64,000 nt of DNA from Pseudoalteromonas fuliginea (GCF_000690055.1 NZ_JJNZ01000003.1:1-64000), one strand, 5' to 3'; positions 9,454-19,740 are shown, numbered from the stretch's first letter. Notes: a model not told the origin generated them from the letters alone. Translations and numbers: made by a program.

Positions 9454-10166
9454 TCATCTAAATAATATTCAACACTAGTAACAACGCGTATTTTTTTGAT
9501 TTGTGGAGTGTTTGAATTGCGATTACTGATACTAAATTGCCCTTGGCGAGCTGTTTTTATTTTGCCTAATTTTGAATTAGAGTCTTTAGCAAATTTATTA
9601 GCGACTTCACGCGCTTTTTCAGTTGCTTCTTGCACCATCGCAGGTTTTACATCATTGAGGCCTGTAAAAATGTATTCAACTTTTGTTTCGTAACTATCCT
9701 GCACTATTGCGATATTTTGTTTAGCAAGCTGGCTTACTTTACTCAGCGCGTTTTGTACTTTATCTGGTGCATTTGAATAAACAATAATATTTGAGCGTAT
9801 TATGTATCTAAACTTTTGATTTTCATTACTGTATTCACGTGATTGTTTATCAATAACTGATTGGCTACCTATAGTTATTTCATCGTCGTCAAAACCATGC
9901 AGTTTTAAAAAAGCAGTTACCGCATCATTTTTTTTCTCAACTCGGCTGACTAATTTTTCAAGATCATTGTCGGCATCACTAAATTGCAGAGGCCAAATTA
10001 CCGTATCAGCTATTACTTCTCGCTCGGCCAATCCCTTAACCTGCACAGTACGTTCCATTCCTTTCACACCCAGAGCGGTACTTTTTAAAATAAACCCTAA
10101 GCTAATTAAGCCTATACTTAAACAAATAGCCGCTATAACAATGTAAAAACCGGGTTGTTTATTCAC
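9450..10166 (-). CDS. SIMPL (DUF541) domain protein
   Basis: A 238-residue membrane-anchored periplasmic protein. An N-terminal helix (FYIVIAAICLSIGLISLGFIL) is followed by a SIMPL/DUF541 domain with VKGLAEREVIADTVIWPL and a conserved TATEKAREVA-like block (QEATEKAREVANKFA). The family is broadly linked to oxidative-stress and envelope roles; its biochemical function is unknown. I choose the GTG at 10166 because AGGAG sits ideally upstream, whereas the longer frame to 10220 has no such signal. Confidence 0.83.
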   Translation of the reverse strand: MNKQPGFYIVIAAICLSIGLISLGFILKSTALGVKGMERTVQVKGLAEREVIADTVIWPLQFSDADNDLEKLVSRVEKKNDAVTAFLKLHGFDDDEITIGSQSVIDKQSREYSNENQKFRYIIRSNIIVYSNAPDKVQNALSKVSQLAKQNIAIVQDSYETKVEYIFTGLNDVKPAMVQEATEKAREVANKFAKDSNSKLGKIKTARQGQFSISNRNSNTPQIKKIRVVTSVEYYLDD

Positions 10167-10280
10167 AATAATCTCCTTGATTGATATCAATAATAAGCAT
10201 CGAGACGCTCGAAATAACACAGTAAACAGGGTACATTGAGACTATAAATAACGCAAAATTTAATCAACCTAGGAAAAGCC

Positions 10281-12950
10281 ATGAGCCTTAAGCGTATTAC
10301 CCAGTTTTTTAACCCAAGCTCAGTGGCTGTTATTGGCGCCTCTAATACATCAACTCGTGCTGGTTTTGTAGTTATGCGCAACTTACTCCAAGGTGGCTTT
10401 AAAGGGCCGATAATGCCAGTTACTCCAAGCCATAGCGCAGTACATGGCGTACTTGCTTACCCCTCTATTGCTGATTTACCAAAAGTCCCCGATCTTGCTG
10501 TTATTTGTACTAATAAAAATACCTTAATTGATGTTATTGAGCAGCTTGGAGAGCTTGGCTGTAAAACGGCTATTGTTATTGCAGATGGACTTTCTGGAGA
10601 GCAAAAAAGCGCGCTTAAAGCATGTGCTCAAACCCAGCAAGTGACTTTGCTTGGACCCAATTGTTTAGGCTTGCTGATCCCTCATATTGGTTTAAATGCG
10701 AGCTTTTCACATACTGTGGCAAGCCCAGGTAAAATTGCATTTGTATCGCAATCAGCAGCAGTATGCTCAACCATTTTAGATTGGGCTAAAAACAAAGAAA
10801 TTGGCTTTTCATATTTTGTCTCGGTAGGCGATTGCCTTGATATAAACTTTAATGAACTACTCGATTTTTTAGGTCGTGATGCTAAAACTAAAGCTATTTT
10901 ACTCTACATAGATAACATTAAAGATATTCGTGGCTTTATATCAGCAGCAAGAGCAGCGGCCTTTAGTAAGCCTGTAATTGCGATTAAAACAGGTAAAACA
11001 ACTGCGGGCGCACTTGCAGCCGAAATTCACACCGGCGCAAAGCAAAGCTCTGATGCTGTTTATGATGCGTTATTCCAACGAGCGGGTATGCTGCGTGTAA
11101 ATGATTTACGAGAGCTATTTGCAGCGACACAAACACTCGCCATGCATCCAAAATTATTAAAAGTAGAACAACTGACAATTTTAACTAATGGTGGCGGCCC
11201 AGGTGTTATGGCCGTTGATGAACTTATTCAAAGCTCCGGTAAATTAGCAGAACTAAGCATTGAAACCCGAAATGCGCTAAATAAAGTCATTCCGCAATCA
11301 GAAACCACCTCAAACCCTGTGGATATTTTTGGCGACTCAGCACCTGCGCGTTATAAGCAAGCATTAGAAATTTTACTGCACGCAAAAGAAGTTAAAAACT
11401 TACTGATTATCCATACTCCCTCAGCGCTTGCGCCCAGCGAAGACTACGCCAACATTATTGTAGAAACCTTACAAACATTACCCAAAATGGCGCGCCCTTA
11501 CGTTATAACTAACTTTATGGGTGAAGACGCATCTTACGCCGCCAGAAGAGTGTGCTCAAACAACGCAATACCAACTTATAGAACACCAGAGGGTGCTGTA
11601 GGCGCGTTTATGCACTTGGTAACGTATCGTCGTAACCAAAAGCATTTAACGCAAACACCTGAGTCGAACACTGATGACGCTAAAATAAATAAAGTGGCAG
11701 CTAAAGCGCTTATTAATGAGTTTTTAGATGACGGACAAAGCTACTTACCTACTCATCAGGCAAGTCAAATATTAAACCACTATGGTATTAAATGCATTCA
11801 AACTGAGGTCGCTTACACCCCAACAGAAGCCAAAGAGCAAGCCATAGAGCTTGGCTTTCCGGTCGCGTTGAAACTTATTAGTCCAAGTATTGCCTCGAAG
11901 TCTGAAGTCGGTGGTGTGGTACTTAACTTAAACGACGCCAACGAGGTTGAACAAACTGCTTTTGCAATGCTTATCCGTATTAAAAACACTTATCCGGATG
12001 CTGTTATTGAAGGGTTTTCATTACAAAAAATGGCGCCACGAGCAGGAGCAAATGAGCTGCGAATTGCGATCAAAACAGAGCCTAATTTTGGCCCTGTTAT
12101 ATTATTAGGTGAAGCAGGCACTGGCCTTGAATATGCACAAGCCGCCGTTGCACTGCCTCCACTAAATATGAACTTGGCAAAGTATTTAATTGCTGCAGCG
12201 CACGACAAAGGCGTATTAAAGGAGCGCATACTCCCAGAAAAGGTTGATAAGTATCGCTTGTGTGCACTGCTAACACGCATTTCTCAGTTAGTAATTGATC
12301 AACCTGACATTAGCTCAATGGAATTAAATCCTATTCTTGCCAGTAATGGGCAGTTTTTAGTGCTTGATGCCACTATGACACTTAATCGCTATCAAGCTCA
12401 GAGCAATCGTAAGCGGTTATCTATTCGTCCCTACCCTATTGAACTTGTTGAAGTGGTAACACTTAAGAATAACACCCAAGCTACGCTCAGACCGATAAAA
12501 CCAGAAGATGAACAAGCTCATAAAGTATTTGACGAGTCACTTAATAAAGAAGACAGATATAAACGTTTTTTTGGCGAGCTTCCACAGTTTAACCACGATC
12601 AACTCGCTAAAATGACCCAAATTGATTACGACCGTGAAATGGCGTTTATTGTTTGCCAACGCTTTGAAGGTAAAACCCGCACTTTGGGTGTATCTCGCGT
12701 CATTATGGATCCCGATAACCTACACGCTGAATTTGCTATTGTAGTACGCTCAGACTGCCAAGGCTTAGGGCTTGGTCGTATACTAATGAGCGCTGCAATT
12801 AATCACTGCAAACGCCAAAGTGTGGAGTCGATTGAAGGCATAACCTTACCTGAGAATACAGGGATGATTGAGCTTGCCCGTAAGCTAGGTTTTAAAATTA
12901 GCCGCGACTTTGAAGAGGGCAGTATTAACATGGTACTCAAACTTACATAA
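10281..12950 (+). CDS. patZ: PatZ/YfiQ-type protein lysine acetyltransferase (ACS-NDP domain plus GNAT)
   Basis: A large (889-residue) fusion. The N-terminal CoA-binding and succinyl-CoA-ligase-like domains hold SSVAVIGAS, LGPNCLGLL and FVSQSAAV. An ATP-grasp region (about 490-700) contains FPVALKLISP and ANELRIAI. A C-terminal GNAT domain holds EFAIVVRSDCQGLGLGR. This is the architecture of PatZ/Pat, which acetylates and so inactivates acetyl-CoA synthetase and other lysines. IHTGAKQSSDAVYDA resembles the segment that carries the active histidine in true NDP-forming acyl-CoA synthetases, so residual synthetase activity cannot be excluded. The stop codon overlaps the start of the K+ channel gene by one base. 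Confidence 0.9.
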   Translation: MSLKRITQFFNPSSVAVIGASNTSTRAGFVVMRNLLQGGFKGPIMPVTPSHSAVHGVLAYPSIADLPKVPDLAVICTNKNTLIDVIEQLGELGCKTAIVIADGLSGEQKSALKACAQTQQVTLLGPNCLGLLIPHIGLNASFSHTVASPGKIAFVSQSAAVCSTILDWAKNKEIGFSYFVSVGDCLDINFNELLDFLGRDAKTKAILLYIDNIKDIRGFISAARAAAFSKPVIAIKTGKTTAGALAAEIHTGAKQSSDAVYDALFQRAGMLRVNDLRELFAATQTLAMHPKLLKVEQLTILTNGGGPGVMAVDELIQSSGKLAELSIETRNALNKVIPQSETTSNPVDIFGDSAPARYKQALEILLHAKEVKNLLIIHTPSALAPSEDYANIIVETLQTLPKMARPYVITNFMGEDASYAARRVCSNNAIPTYRTPEGAVGAFMHLVTYRRNQKHLTQTPESNTDDAKINKVAAKALINEFLDDGQSYLPTHQASQILNHYGIKCIQTEVAYTPTEAKEQAIELGFPVALKLISPSIASKSEVGGVVLNLNDANEVEQTAFAMLIRIKNTYPDAVIEGFSLQKMAPRAGANELRIAIKTEPNFGPVILLGEAGTGLEYAQAAVALPPLNMNLAKYLIAAAHDKGVLKERILPEKVDKYRLCALLTRISQLVIDQPDISSMELNPILASNGQFLVLDATMTLNRYQAQSNRKRLSIRPYPIELVEVVTLKNNTQATLRPIKPEDEQAHKVFDESLNKEDRYKRFFGELPQFNHDQLAKMTQIDYDREMAFIVCQRFEGKTRTLGVSRVIMDPDNLHAEFAIVVRSDCQGLGLGRILMSAAINHCKRQSVESIEGITLPENTGMIELARKLGFKISRDFEEGSINMVLKLT

Positions 12951-13903
12951 TGAATAATTCGCAGACTTTAAGACAAAAATTGGCTTGCCTGTTTGAAGGC
13001 ACAGGCCAGTACCGCCGAGCAGGGCATATTCTTGATATTGCACTCATTAGCTTAATAATGATCAACGTTGTAGCCATTGTTATTGAATCAATCCCAAGTG
13101 TGGTAGAGCAGTATTACAACGAATTCTTAGTTTTAGAAATTGTCTCAGTCGCTATTTTTGCTATTGAGTACTTAGCCAGACTTTGGGCTTGCGTAGATAA
13201 AACACAATATGCTGCAATAAAAGGATCTAATACCAAACGTCGGCTTAGTTATTTTTTCTCCCCTTTGGCAATTGTTGATTTAATCGCGATTTTGCCGAGC
13301 TTAATGATGTTTTTATTTCCTCTCGATTTACGTTTTTTACGTGTGCTTCGACTATTAAGAGTATTTAAACTCACACGCTACTCACGCGCCATGCAACTAC
13401 TTTTAAAAGCCTTTAACGATGAAGGTAGTTCACTAATGGCTGCTTTTTTTATTATGGCAGTGGTGCTTATTTTAGCTTCATGCGGAATTTACTTAATTGA
13501 GCACGACATACAACCCGATAAATTTGGCTCGATTCCCGCTGCTATGTGGTGGGCAATGGCAACATTAACAACCGTTGGTTATGGCGATGTAGTACCTATA
13601 ACGCCATTAGGTAAGTTTTTCGGCGGGGTTATCACACTACTGAGCATGGGAATGGTTGCTATACCTACCGGTTTACTCGCGTCTAGTTTTTCAGAACAAA
13701 TACGTAAACGCCGCCAGTTTTTTGAAGATGCCGTACATGAACAAATTCAAAATGGTACTCTTAATGATACTCAACAAGAACACCTAGAAGAACTACGCTA
13801 TAAGTTAGGCTTGAGTAAACTAGAAGCTAATAAGGCTATTAAAACACAGTTAAATGAGCACAATGGCCATTTATTTTGCAGGCACTGCGGTAAAAGGCCT
13901 TAA
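12950..13903 (+). CDS. Voltage-gated-type (Kv) potassium channel with C-terminal zinc-ribbon-like tail
   Basis: A 317-residue six-helix ion channel subunit. The S4-like helix is arginine-rich (LRFLRVLRLLRVFKLTRYSR). The pore loop has the K+ selectivity filter TVGYGD at residues 208-213. After S6 the cytoplasmic tail is charged and coiled-coil-like, ending in FCRHCGKRP, half of a zinc ribbon. Such channels probably set membrane potential or K+ leak; physiological role here unknown. ATG overlaps the stop of the acetyltransferase gene (TAATG), implying coupled translation. Confidence 0.92.
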   Translation: MNNSQTLRQKLACLFEGTGQYRRAGHILDIALISLIMINVVAIVIESIPSVVEQYYNEFLVLEIVSVAIFAIEYLARLWACVDKTQYAAIKGSNTKRRLSYFFSPLAIVDLIAILPSLMMFLFPLDLRFLRVLRLLRVFKLTRYSRAMQLLLKAFNDEGSSLMAAFFIMAVVLILASCGIYLIEHDIQPDKFGSIPAAMWWAMATLTTVGYGDVVPITPLGKFFGGVITLLSMGMVAIPTGLLASSFSEQIRKRRQFFEDAVHEQIQNGTLNDTQQEHLEELRYKLGLSKLEANKAIKTQLNEHNGHLFCRHCGKRP

Positions 13904-13918
13904 ATAAGTACAATATTA

Positions 13919-16900
13919 TCAATTGAACATATCACTCCAATCGCGATTAATAAGTGGTAGTACTTCGTTATTTGGTACAGGTTTACTAAATAAGTAGCCT
14001 TGGAAATGCCTGCATCCTCTTTCTTTTAAAAAGGCGAGCTGATGTGAGCTTTCAACCCCCTCTGCTACACATTCTTTACCTAAACTGTGTGCAAGGGCAA
14101 GTATTGATTGAATAATGGCTTCGTCGTCAGAGTCTATGCCTATGTCTTGTACAAAGCTCTTATCAATTTTTAGTACGTCGATAGGAAAACGTTTTAGATA
14201 AGTCAATGAAGCATAACCAGTACCGAAATCATCCATATAAAGCTTGCAGCCCAAACTTTTAAGCATCTCCATACTGTGCAATGCTTGTTTTGAATCACGC
14301 ATAAGTATCGACTCGGTAATTTCAAATACAATCGCGTCTGAGGGTATATTGGCATTACTTAGGGCTTTTCTGATCTCTGGCACTAACTCTATAAACTCAA
14401 AATCAAGTGCCGATAAATTTATTGATAAATAAAGCTTCGGCGATACCTTACGCCACTCTTTCAAATCCTCTAAAGCACGCGCCAATGTTTGCAGCATTAT
14501 CTTTGTTATTAAACCAATGCCTTCAGCCGCTAAAGAAAATTCTTGAGTTTGGATAAGATTATTTTCAGGCCAGCGTAATAACACTTCAAACCCTTCTGTA
14601 ATATAAGTTTTTGCGTTAACAATGGGTTGGTAATAATTACAAAATTCATGTTCTTGATAAGCTTTAGTAAGTTGTGACTCCAGGTGAAGTGTTTTTTGTA
14701 CATGCTGATTCATTTCTTGTTTATAGAATTGATAGCTACTTTCAAGTGAATCTTTAGCATGGTAAAGCGCAATGTTAGCCGCTTTTAATAATGTAGCGCT
14801 TTCTTTTGCATCATCAGGAGATATAGCAACACCAATACTTAAATTAATATTAACGACCTGTCCGCTAACACTAATATTTTGGTTTACGCAATCCATTAGT
14901 TTTACGCATATAAGTAAAACCTCTTCTATTTTATGAACATCCTCTACGAGCGCAACAAATTCATCACCACTAAAACGTGCGACACTATCTGATGGGCGTA
15001 ATGCACATTTTAATCTCTCTGCGACTTTTTTAATTAATTCATCACCCGCTTCGTGCCCTAAGGAATCATTAAAGTACTTAAAGCGCTTAATATTTATGTA
15101 TAACAGTGCAACTTTACAGCTGTGCTTTTTTGCTTGTTCTAACGCATGCCCAACACGATCGTTAAACAACGTACGGTTTGGTAATCCCGTTAATACATCG
15201 TAATTAGCGAGCAAATGAAGTTCATTTTCAGCTGATTTTTGAGCGCTTATATCCGTTAATATAACAACATAACTATTTAATCGTTGCTCGTTATCGGCCA
15301 CTGCACTTATTTTCACTAATACATAATGAGACTCACCATTTGCAAGCACTACAGTATCTTCGCAAGTGAAATGCTCGCCAACTAATAGTTTTTGTATAAT
15401 CCGTAAATAGCCAAAACGATTGCTGCGTGAAATTCCTAAATTTAGAGAGCGACTAGAAAGCGACTCAGCAGAGAAGTTAAAGGCTGTTTGAAGTGATTTA
15501 TTTGAGGCACGGATATTAAAGTTTTTATCGAGTATAAGCACCCAATCACGGGTTTGCTCAAATGCTGCGGTAAACAACAATGCATGCTCTTCAAATACCA
15601 TCTCACGGGTCATATTAGTGTAGGTCCCCGCCACTTTTTGCGGGTTTTTTTCGTCCCACTCTACAACTTTGCCAAAATCTTTATACCACCGCCAATAGCC
15701 TTTTGCGTGGCGCAGGCGGTAGGTACAGTTAAAGTAACCTTTATCAGTAGATAAAAATTCTAACCATTCTAAGCGAAATAATTGTTTATCTTGCGGGTGA
15801 ATTTTAGCTAAATAATCATCCAAACTCACTGTTTCATTATCGTAGCCAAGTTCATTTTTTAACCGAGGCTGATAAATGGAGGGGTTACTTGACTGCCAAT
15901 CCCATACCCCAGATTCACTGCCTTCTAACGCTATTTTTAAGCGGGCTTCACTTTCTTTGCTCTCTTTATTTGCTGCTAATAGAATCCGTTGAATTTTATT
16001 GCGTCGCATCACCCACATTGTTACAAATGCAACGAGTAACATTGCATATAGCACCATAAAATAAGGCGCTCGCCAAAGCGGGTATTTTACTCTTATTTTT
16101 AAAGTTGCAGGTGCTGTGTATTTGCCTGTAAGTGGATCTTTCGCCCACACTTTTAATTGGTAGTTACCCGGATTAAGTTTAGGGAATAAAACGCGATTAT
16201 TATTGCGAGTATACGTTTTCTGGCCATTGCCTAATTGATACTCATAAATAATACGCTCTTGATTACTAAATGCCATAGCAGAAAAAGCAACTTCAAGTCC
16301 TATGTCATCATGGTTCAGAATAACTTCATTTAGTGGCTGCTTTAAATCAAACGATAAATCACGCGACATCAAATTGACTCGTGTAATATTGACATGATCA
16401 ATTAGCACCTGAGTATTTTTATTTTCCATTGGCTGGAAATAGGTGAGACCTTTTAAGCCACCATATGCAATACGGCCATCTTTTAGGCGTGCCATTGCGT
16501 TGCTATTAAATTCAGCCGAAAGCAGCCCTTCAGATACAGTAAACTGTTGAAAATGTAATGTTTTTGGGTTTAACCGCCAGATACCTTTGTGGCTACTCAT
16601 CCAAATCATACCGTCATCATCTAGCACCATGTCATAGAGTAAAGTGCCCAATTTATTTTTTTCCAAATCAATTGTATGTACTAGCTGATAAGTTAAAGCA
16701 TCAAGTCCTATTAGGCCAAAATTAGACAATGATATCCATAAAATATTGTTGTTATCTATAACATACGACAACACACTAATAGCAACATTTTCATGCTGTT
16801 TGGGTACTTTATAAATCATTTTCAATGCAAAATTTTCAGGGTTTACTTGATATAAAATTCCCGCATTAAAAAACAATGGTGAATCGGGTTTACTAGAAAG

Positions 16901-18421
16901 TGGTGGTAAAAAACCATGGGCTAGGAAGGGTTGAAATTGTGCAAATTCACCACCTAAACGAGTCACTATTTGCGTATCAATGTTATAAATAAACACGCCA
17001 TGATCTGAGTGCACATAATATAAATCGCCATTTGGCATAAGTGTAACACCATGCACCCAGCCTTTTATTTTATCTTGGTTAGCAGGATTTTTTGTTATTG
17101 GTTTACTAACATCATGTGTAATTGGATCAAAAACAAACAGCCCTCGGTTACTGTAAAGCCACAATTTATTTTTATAGGGCATTATTTCATAAACAGTAAA
17201 TTCGGTTGTTAGTAAATCTACTTTATAGTCTTTTAAGTAGACCTTTCCTGTATTGGCTTTTAAATCGACCTCGGTTATGCCATTGTGCGTGGCTAACCAT
17301 AACTTATCATTGTATTCGGTAATGCCCCACACCGAATGATGCGACAATCCATCACCACCTAATAAACTGCCATCAACATTACTAAAATTATAATTATCGT
17401 TTGATAAATAAAATGCGCCATCTGTTTTGGTCGCCACCCATGTGCCACCTGATTTATCTTTTACCATATCAATAATACTAGTATCAGCAAGCGTATATTT
17501 ACTTTGCGTTATACGCGTATTTTTAATCAATTCGCCACTGGTTAAGTCAAACTTAAACAATCCTTTATCTGTAGCTAAATCTACTTTTCCATGAGCGTTA
17601 ACAATTTGCCAAATATTTAAATCTGCCAACAAAGCCTTATTTTTAAATGGTAGGTCGGGGCGCTCAAACATCTTCGATAAATTACTGATATCTACTTGAT
17701 ACAACCCCTTTACAGCACCAACGAGAAGTTGATTACTTTCGTCTAAAGCGAACGCTTTCACATTATTTTGGTAAATATGTTCAGGCTCGCCCTTTAAATG
17801 CTGTAGTGGACGTATTTGTTCCGTCGCGATATCAAATACATAAGCACCGTGGCTAGTGCCAATAAAAATATAGCCATTGTAGTGAAAAAGCTCCCTAACT
17901 AAAGTGTTCTTATATTCATGTGAAAGCTCAAAAATAGAAGTTACTATGCCACTTTCAATGTCTAACTTTGCAAAGTCTCTACCTCGTCCAATCCACAGTG
18001 TTTTTTCATCAATCGCTAGCATGCTAAAAGCAGATTCGTTAATAATTTGTTCTTCGCTAGTGGGTTTTTCTAGAAATTGTTTGTATGAGTTAGTTGCAGG
18101 GTCGTACCTAAACAAGCCCGCAAGCAATGATGCAATCCAAATATGGCCTTGAGGGTCTTGGTAAATACGGTCAATAATAGCTTCTTCTAATTCGCCATTA
18201 GGGCCATTAATAGGAATAACCTGATAACCATCATAACGATTCAATCCCGCTTCTGTCGAAAGCCATAAGTAACCGCTATTATCAATAAGCATAGTGTTAA
18301 CGTAGCTCTGTGACAAACCTTCGTTTGGAGATAAACGCTTCACTTGTGCGCCTACTTGAGAGCTTAAAATAGCAGTAAAAGCTATTAAACTACATATGAT
18401 CCAGTTAACACATCTGCTCAT
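13919..18421 (-). CDS. Two-component-type propeller / PAS / GGDEF / EAL c-di-GMP sensor protein
   Basis: A 1500-residue membrane sensor. It has a signal peptide, then a long periplasmic region of regulator-propeller repeats (for example DNSGYLWLSTEAGLNRYDG) to about residue 650, a Y_Y_Y domain (about 680-760), one TM helix near 770-790, PAS domains, then GGDEF and EAL. The GGDEF core is SGDEF at 1151-1155. The EAL motif reads EVL, with Glu at 1279, while the later EITES, DDFGTGYASL and VAEGVES stretches look intact. It therefore probably makes or, more likely, degrades c-di-GMP in response to an extracellular ligand, perhaps a polysaccharide product, as for other propeller sensors. It converges on the K+ channel gene with only 15 nt between. 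Confidence 0.92.
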   Translation of the reverse strand: MSRCVNWIICSLIAFTAILSSQVGAQVKRLSPNEGLSQSYVNTMLIDNSGYLWLSTEAGLNRYDGYQVIPINGPNGELEEAIIDRIYQDPQGHIWIASLLAGLFRYDPATNSYKQFLEKPTSEEQIINESAFSMLAIDEKTLWIGRGRDFAKLDIESGIVTSIFELSHEYKNTLVRELFHYNGYIFIGTSHGAYVFDIATEQIRPLQHLKGEPEHIYQNNVKAFALDESNQLLVGAVKGLYQVDISNLSKMFERPDLPFKNKALLADLNIWQIVNAHGKVDLATDKGLFKFDLTSGELIKNTRITQSKYTLADTSIIDMVKDKSGGTWVATKTDGAFYLSNDNYNFSNVDGSLLGGDGLSHHSVWGITEYNDKLWLATHNGITEVDLKANTGKVYLKDYKVDLLTTEFTVYEIMPYKNKLWLYSNRGLFVFDPITHDVSKPITKNPANQDKIKGWVHGVTLMPNGDLYYVHSDHGVFIYNIDTQIVTRLGGEFAQFQPFLAHGFLPPLSSKPDSPLFFNAGILYQVNPENFALKMIYKVPKQHENVAISVLSYVIDNNNILWISLSNFGLIGLDALTYQLVHTIDLEKNKLGTLLYDMVLDDDGMIWMSSHKGIWRLNPKTLHFQQFTVSEGLLSAEFNSNAMARLKDGRIAYGGLKGLTYFQPMENKNTQVLIDHVNITRVNLMSRDLSFDLKQPLNEVILNHDDIGLEVAFSAMAFSNQERIIYEYQLGNGQKTYTRNNNRVLFPKLNPGNYQLKVWAKDPLTGKYTAPATLKIRVKYPLWRAPYFMVLYAMLLVAFVTMWVMRRNKIQRILLAANKESKESEARLKIALEGSESGVWDWQSSNPSIYQPRLKNELGYDNETVSLDDYLAKIHPQDKQLFRLEWLEFLSTDKGYFNCTYRLRHAKGYWRWYKDFGKVVEWDEKNPQKVAGTYTNMTREMVFEEHALLFTAAFEQTRDWVLILDKNFNIRASNKSLQTAFNFSAESLSSRSLNLGISRSNRFGYLRIIQKLLVGEHFTCEDTVVLANGESHYVLVKISAVADNEQRLNSYVVILTDISAQKSAENELHLLANYDVLTGLPNRTLFNDRVGHALEQAKKHSCKVALLYINIKRFKYFNDSLGHEAGDELIKKVAERLKCALRPSDSVARFSGDEFVALVEDVHKIEEVLLICVKLMDCVNQNISVSGQVVNINLSIGVAISPDDAKESATLLKAANIALYHAKDSLESSYQFYKQEMNQHVQKTLHLESQLTKAYQEHEFCNYYQPIVNAKTYITEGFEVLLRWPENNLIQTQEFSLAAEGIGLITKIMLQTLARALEDLKEWRKVSPKLYLSINLSALDFEFIELVPEIRKALSNANIPSDAIVFEITESILMRDSKQALHSMEMLKSLGCKLYMDDFGTGYASLTYLKRFPIDVLKIDKSFVQDIGIDSDDEAIIQSILALAHSLGKECVAEGVESSHQLAFLKERGCRHFQGYLFSKPVPNNEVLPLINRDWSDMFN

Positions 18422-18443
18422 GCTTATTCCATATTATTTGATG

Positions 18444-18845
18444 CTATGGGTATTTTAAGGCGACTACATTGCGGTGTTTATAAGTATCGAAAAGTACTTG
18501 TAAAGCAAGAGTATATGTTAACATTTGGTTAAAACCAATAGTGCGGTATAAATCAACTAGTGTTTTGTAGGCAAAGGTATAAACAACTTTATTTTGCTTC
18601 TCTAAGAGTGTTGTTATTAATAGCTTTGCTAAACCTTTAGATCTATGCTGAGGAGCGACAAAAACGGTCGACAAAAATAAAAATTCGGCTTTATGTTGTA
18701 AGCGGCACGCAGCAACAATATCTGTTTTATTATAAACAACCCAAAGTTGATCTTGCTTATTAGCACGCCCCCTTACGCTATATTGCTTATAAAATTTATT
18801 AACAAGTGGACTTTTAACTTGTTCTAATATTTCAACCTTATACAT
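18444..18845 (-). CDS. GNAT family N-acetyltransferase
   Basis: A 133-residue single-domain GNAT. The acetyl-CoA pyrophosphate loop appears as VFVAPQHRSKGLAKLLI (Q/R-x-x-G-x-A), preceded by a beta strand with AACRL and followed by the DLYRTIGF motif before the last strand. The substrate cannot be inferred. The gene begins 2 nt after the small upstream gene at 18848-19051, so the two are likely co-transcribed, and it lies 22 nt before the large c-di-GMP sensor gene on the same strand. Confidence 0.85.
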   Translation of the reverse strand: MYKVEILEQVKSPLVNKFYKQYSVRGRANKQDQLWVVYNKTDIVAACRLQHKAEFLFLSTVFVAPQHRSKGLAKLLITTLLEKQNKVVYTFAYKTLVDLYRTIGFNQMLTYTLALQVLFDTYKHRNVVALKYP

Positions 18846-18847
18846 AC

Positions 18848-19051
18848 CTAACTTAGCATCATTGACAAATACTGTTCAAATTGCTGTTTTAAAAACATTT
18901 GCTCAGCAACCGGACGGCTATGAATAGTGTTATACACTTGTTCACGCGTTTTTTTATTGCGTTTAATTTGATACGCCCAAAATGACGCTTCATAATCGAG
19001 CTGAATTTGGTATTTTTCTTCACGTGGTAACAGACATAAGTTAAAGCTCAT
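18848..19051 (-). CDS. Small conserved protein, DUF3283-like
   Basis: A 67-residue protein starting MSFNLCLLPREEKYQ with a well-placed AGGA upstream. The longer frame to 19135 adds a hydrophobic stretch without a good ribosome site and probably is not translated. The sequence (LLPxEEK, then EASFWAYQIKRNKKT) resembles small gammaproteobacterial proteins I associate with DUF3283; this is from memory and moderately certain. Function unknown. Directly followed by the GNAT gene. Confidence 0.65.
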   Translation of the reverse strand: MSFNLCLLPREEKYQIQLDYEASFWAYQIKRNKKTREQVYNTIHSRPVAEQMFLKQQFEQYLSMMLS

Positions 19052-19494
19052 AGTATTTCCTAATTCATTCCAATAAATTACCAGCTTAAATAGCAATAAT
19101 GCTATAAACCAACCAATAAGGAGGCCATATTGCATTATACGCCGCGTATTTTATTTACTTCTGTAGTAATTTAAAATAGCAGCCACAACATTTTAGCATC
19201 TTATTATTGTTGATTAATTTATTTTTATCCCGTCGTATTTTAACAACCGTTTTGTGTGTTCCAAGAACACAATTGGCACATAGAAAAGCAAGCTTTAGAT
19301 GGAATTAGTTATGAGGTATCGATTATAGATTAATAGTCGTAACAGTAGCTTTGTGGCCGTAAATAGTACTTTAGTGACTGGCTAATTAATCGAAGCTTTG
19401 GATAATGAATCTATCCCAAGCAGCTATTTTCAGCGCTAAATTGTTCAAATTCTATGCAGCACTGGCATTATATGTGCCAAAAGGCAGATAAGAA
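19052..19494. other. Intergenic region without a convincing gene
   Basis: About 440 nt between two minus-strand genes. It contains the promoter region of the small gene at 18848-19051. A short plus-strand open stretch near 19267-19332 ends in a stop with no start or ribosome site. No RNA gene, strong terminator or repeat was recognised. Confidence 0.5.
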
Positions 19495-19740
19495 TTAAAA
19501 ATCAAATCCTTGCTGTTCGGTTTTACTATTTAACGCTGAATTTTTTTGATCTTTTTGCAGGTAACGCTTGTAGCGTTGTTGACATAAACTAAGCACTTTC
19601 TTTTTTTGGGCATTACTTAGTGAGTTCCAAGTAAAACGCTCATCTCGACTGCGGTAGCATCCCTTGCAATACCCTCTATTATTCACTAGACAAATACCTT
19701 TGCAAGGGCTTGGAATATCAAATATTTCAATTTGTTGCAT
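19495..19740 (-). CDS. DUF1289 family small cysteine-rich protein
   Basis: An 81-residue protein with the DUF1289 pattern: SPCKGICLVNNRGYCKGCYRSRDE has four cysteines (C-x3-C-x7-C-x2-C) followed by W-x-x-L/M. The family is widespread in proteobacteria and is presumed to bind a metal or Fe-S cluster; no function is established. The C-terminal lysine/arginine-rich part is soluble. It appears monocistronic, with a minus-strand terminator of the preceding gene just upstream. Confidence 0.85.
   Translation of the reverse strand: MQQIEIFDIPSPCKGICLVNNRGYCKGCYRSRDERFTWNSLSNAQKKKVLSLCQQRYKRYLQKDQKNSALNSKTEQQGFDF

Noticed and set aside
19267..19332. Possible gene tail on the plus strand
   Set aside because: Too short, no start, no recognisable domain; may be chance.
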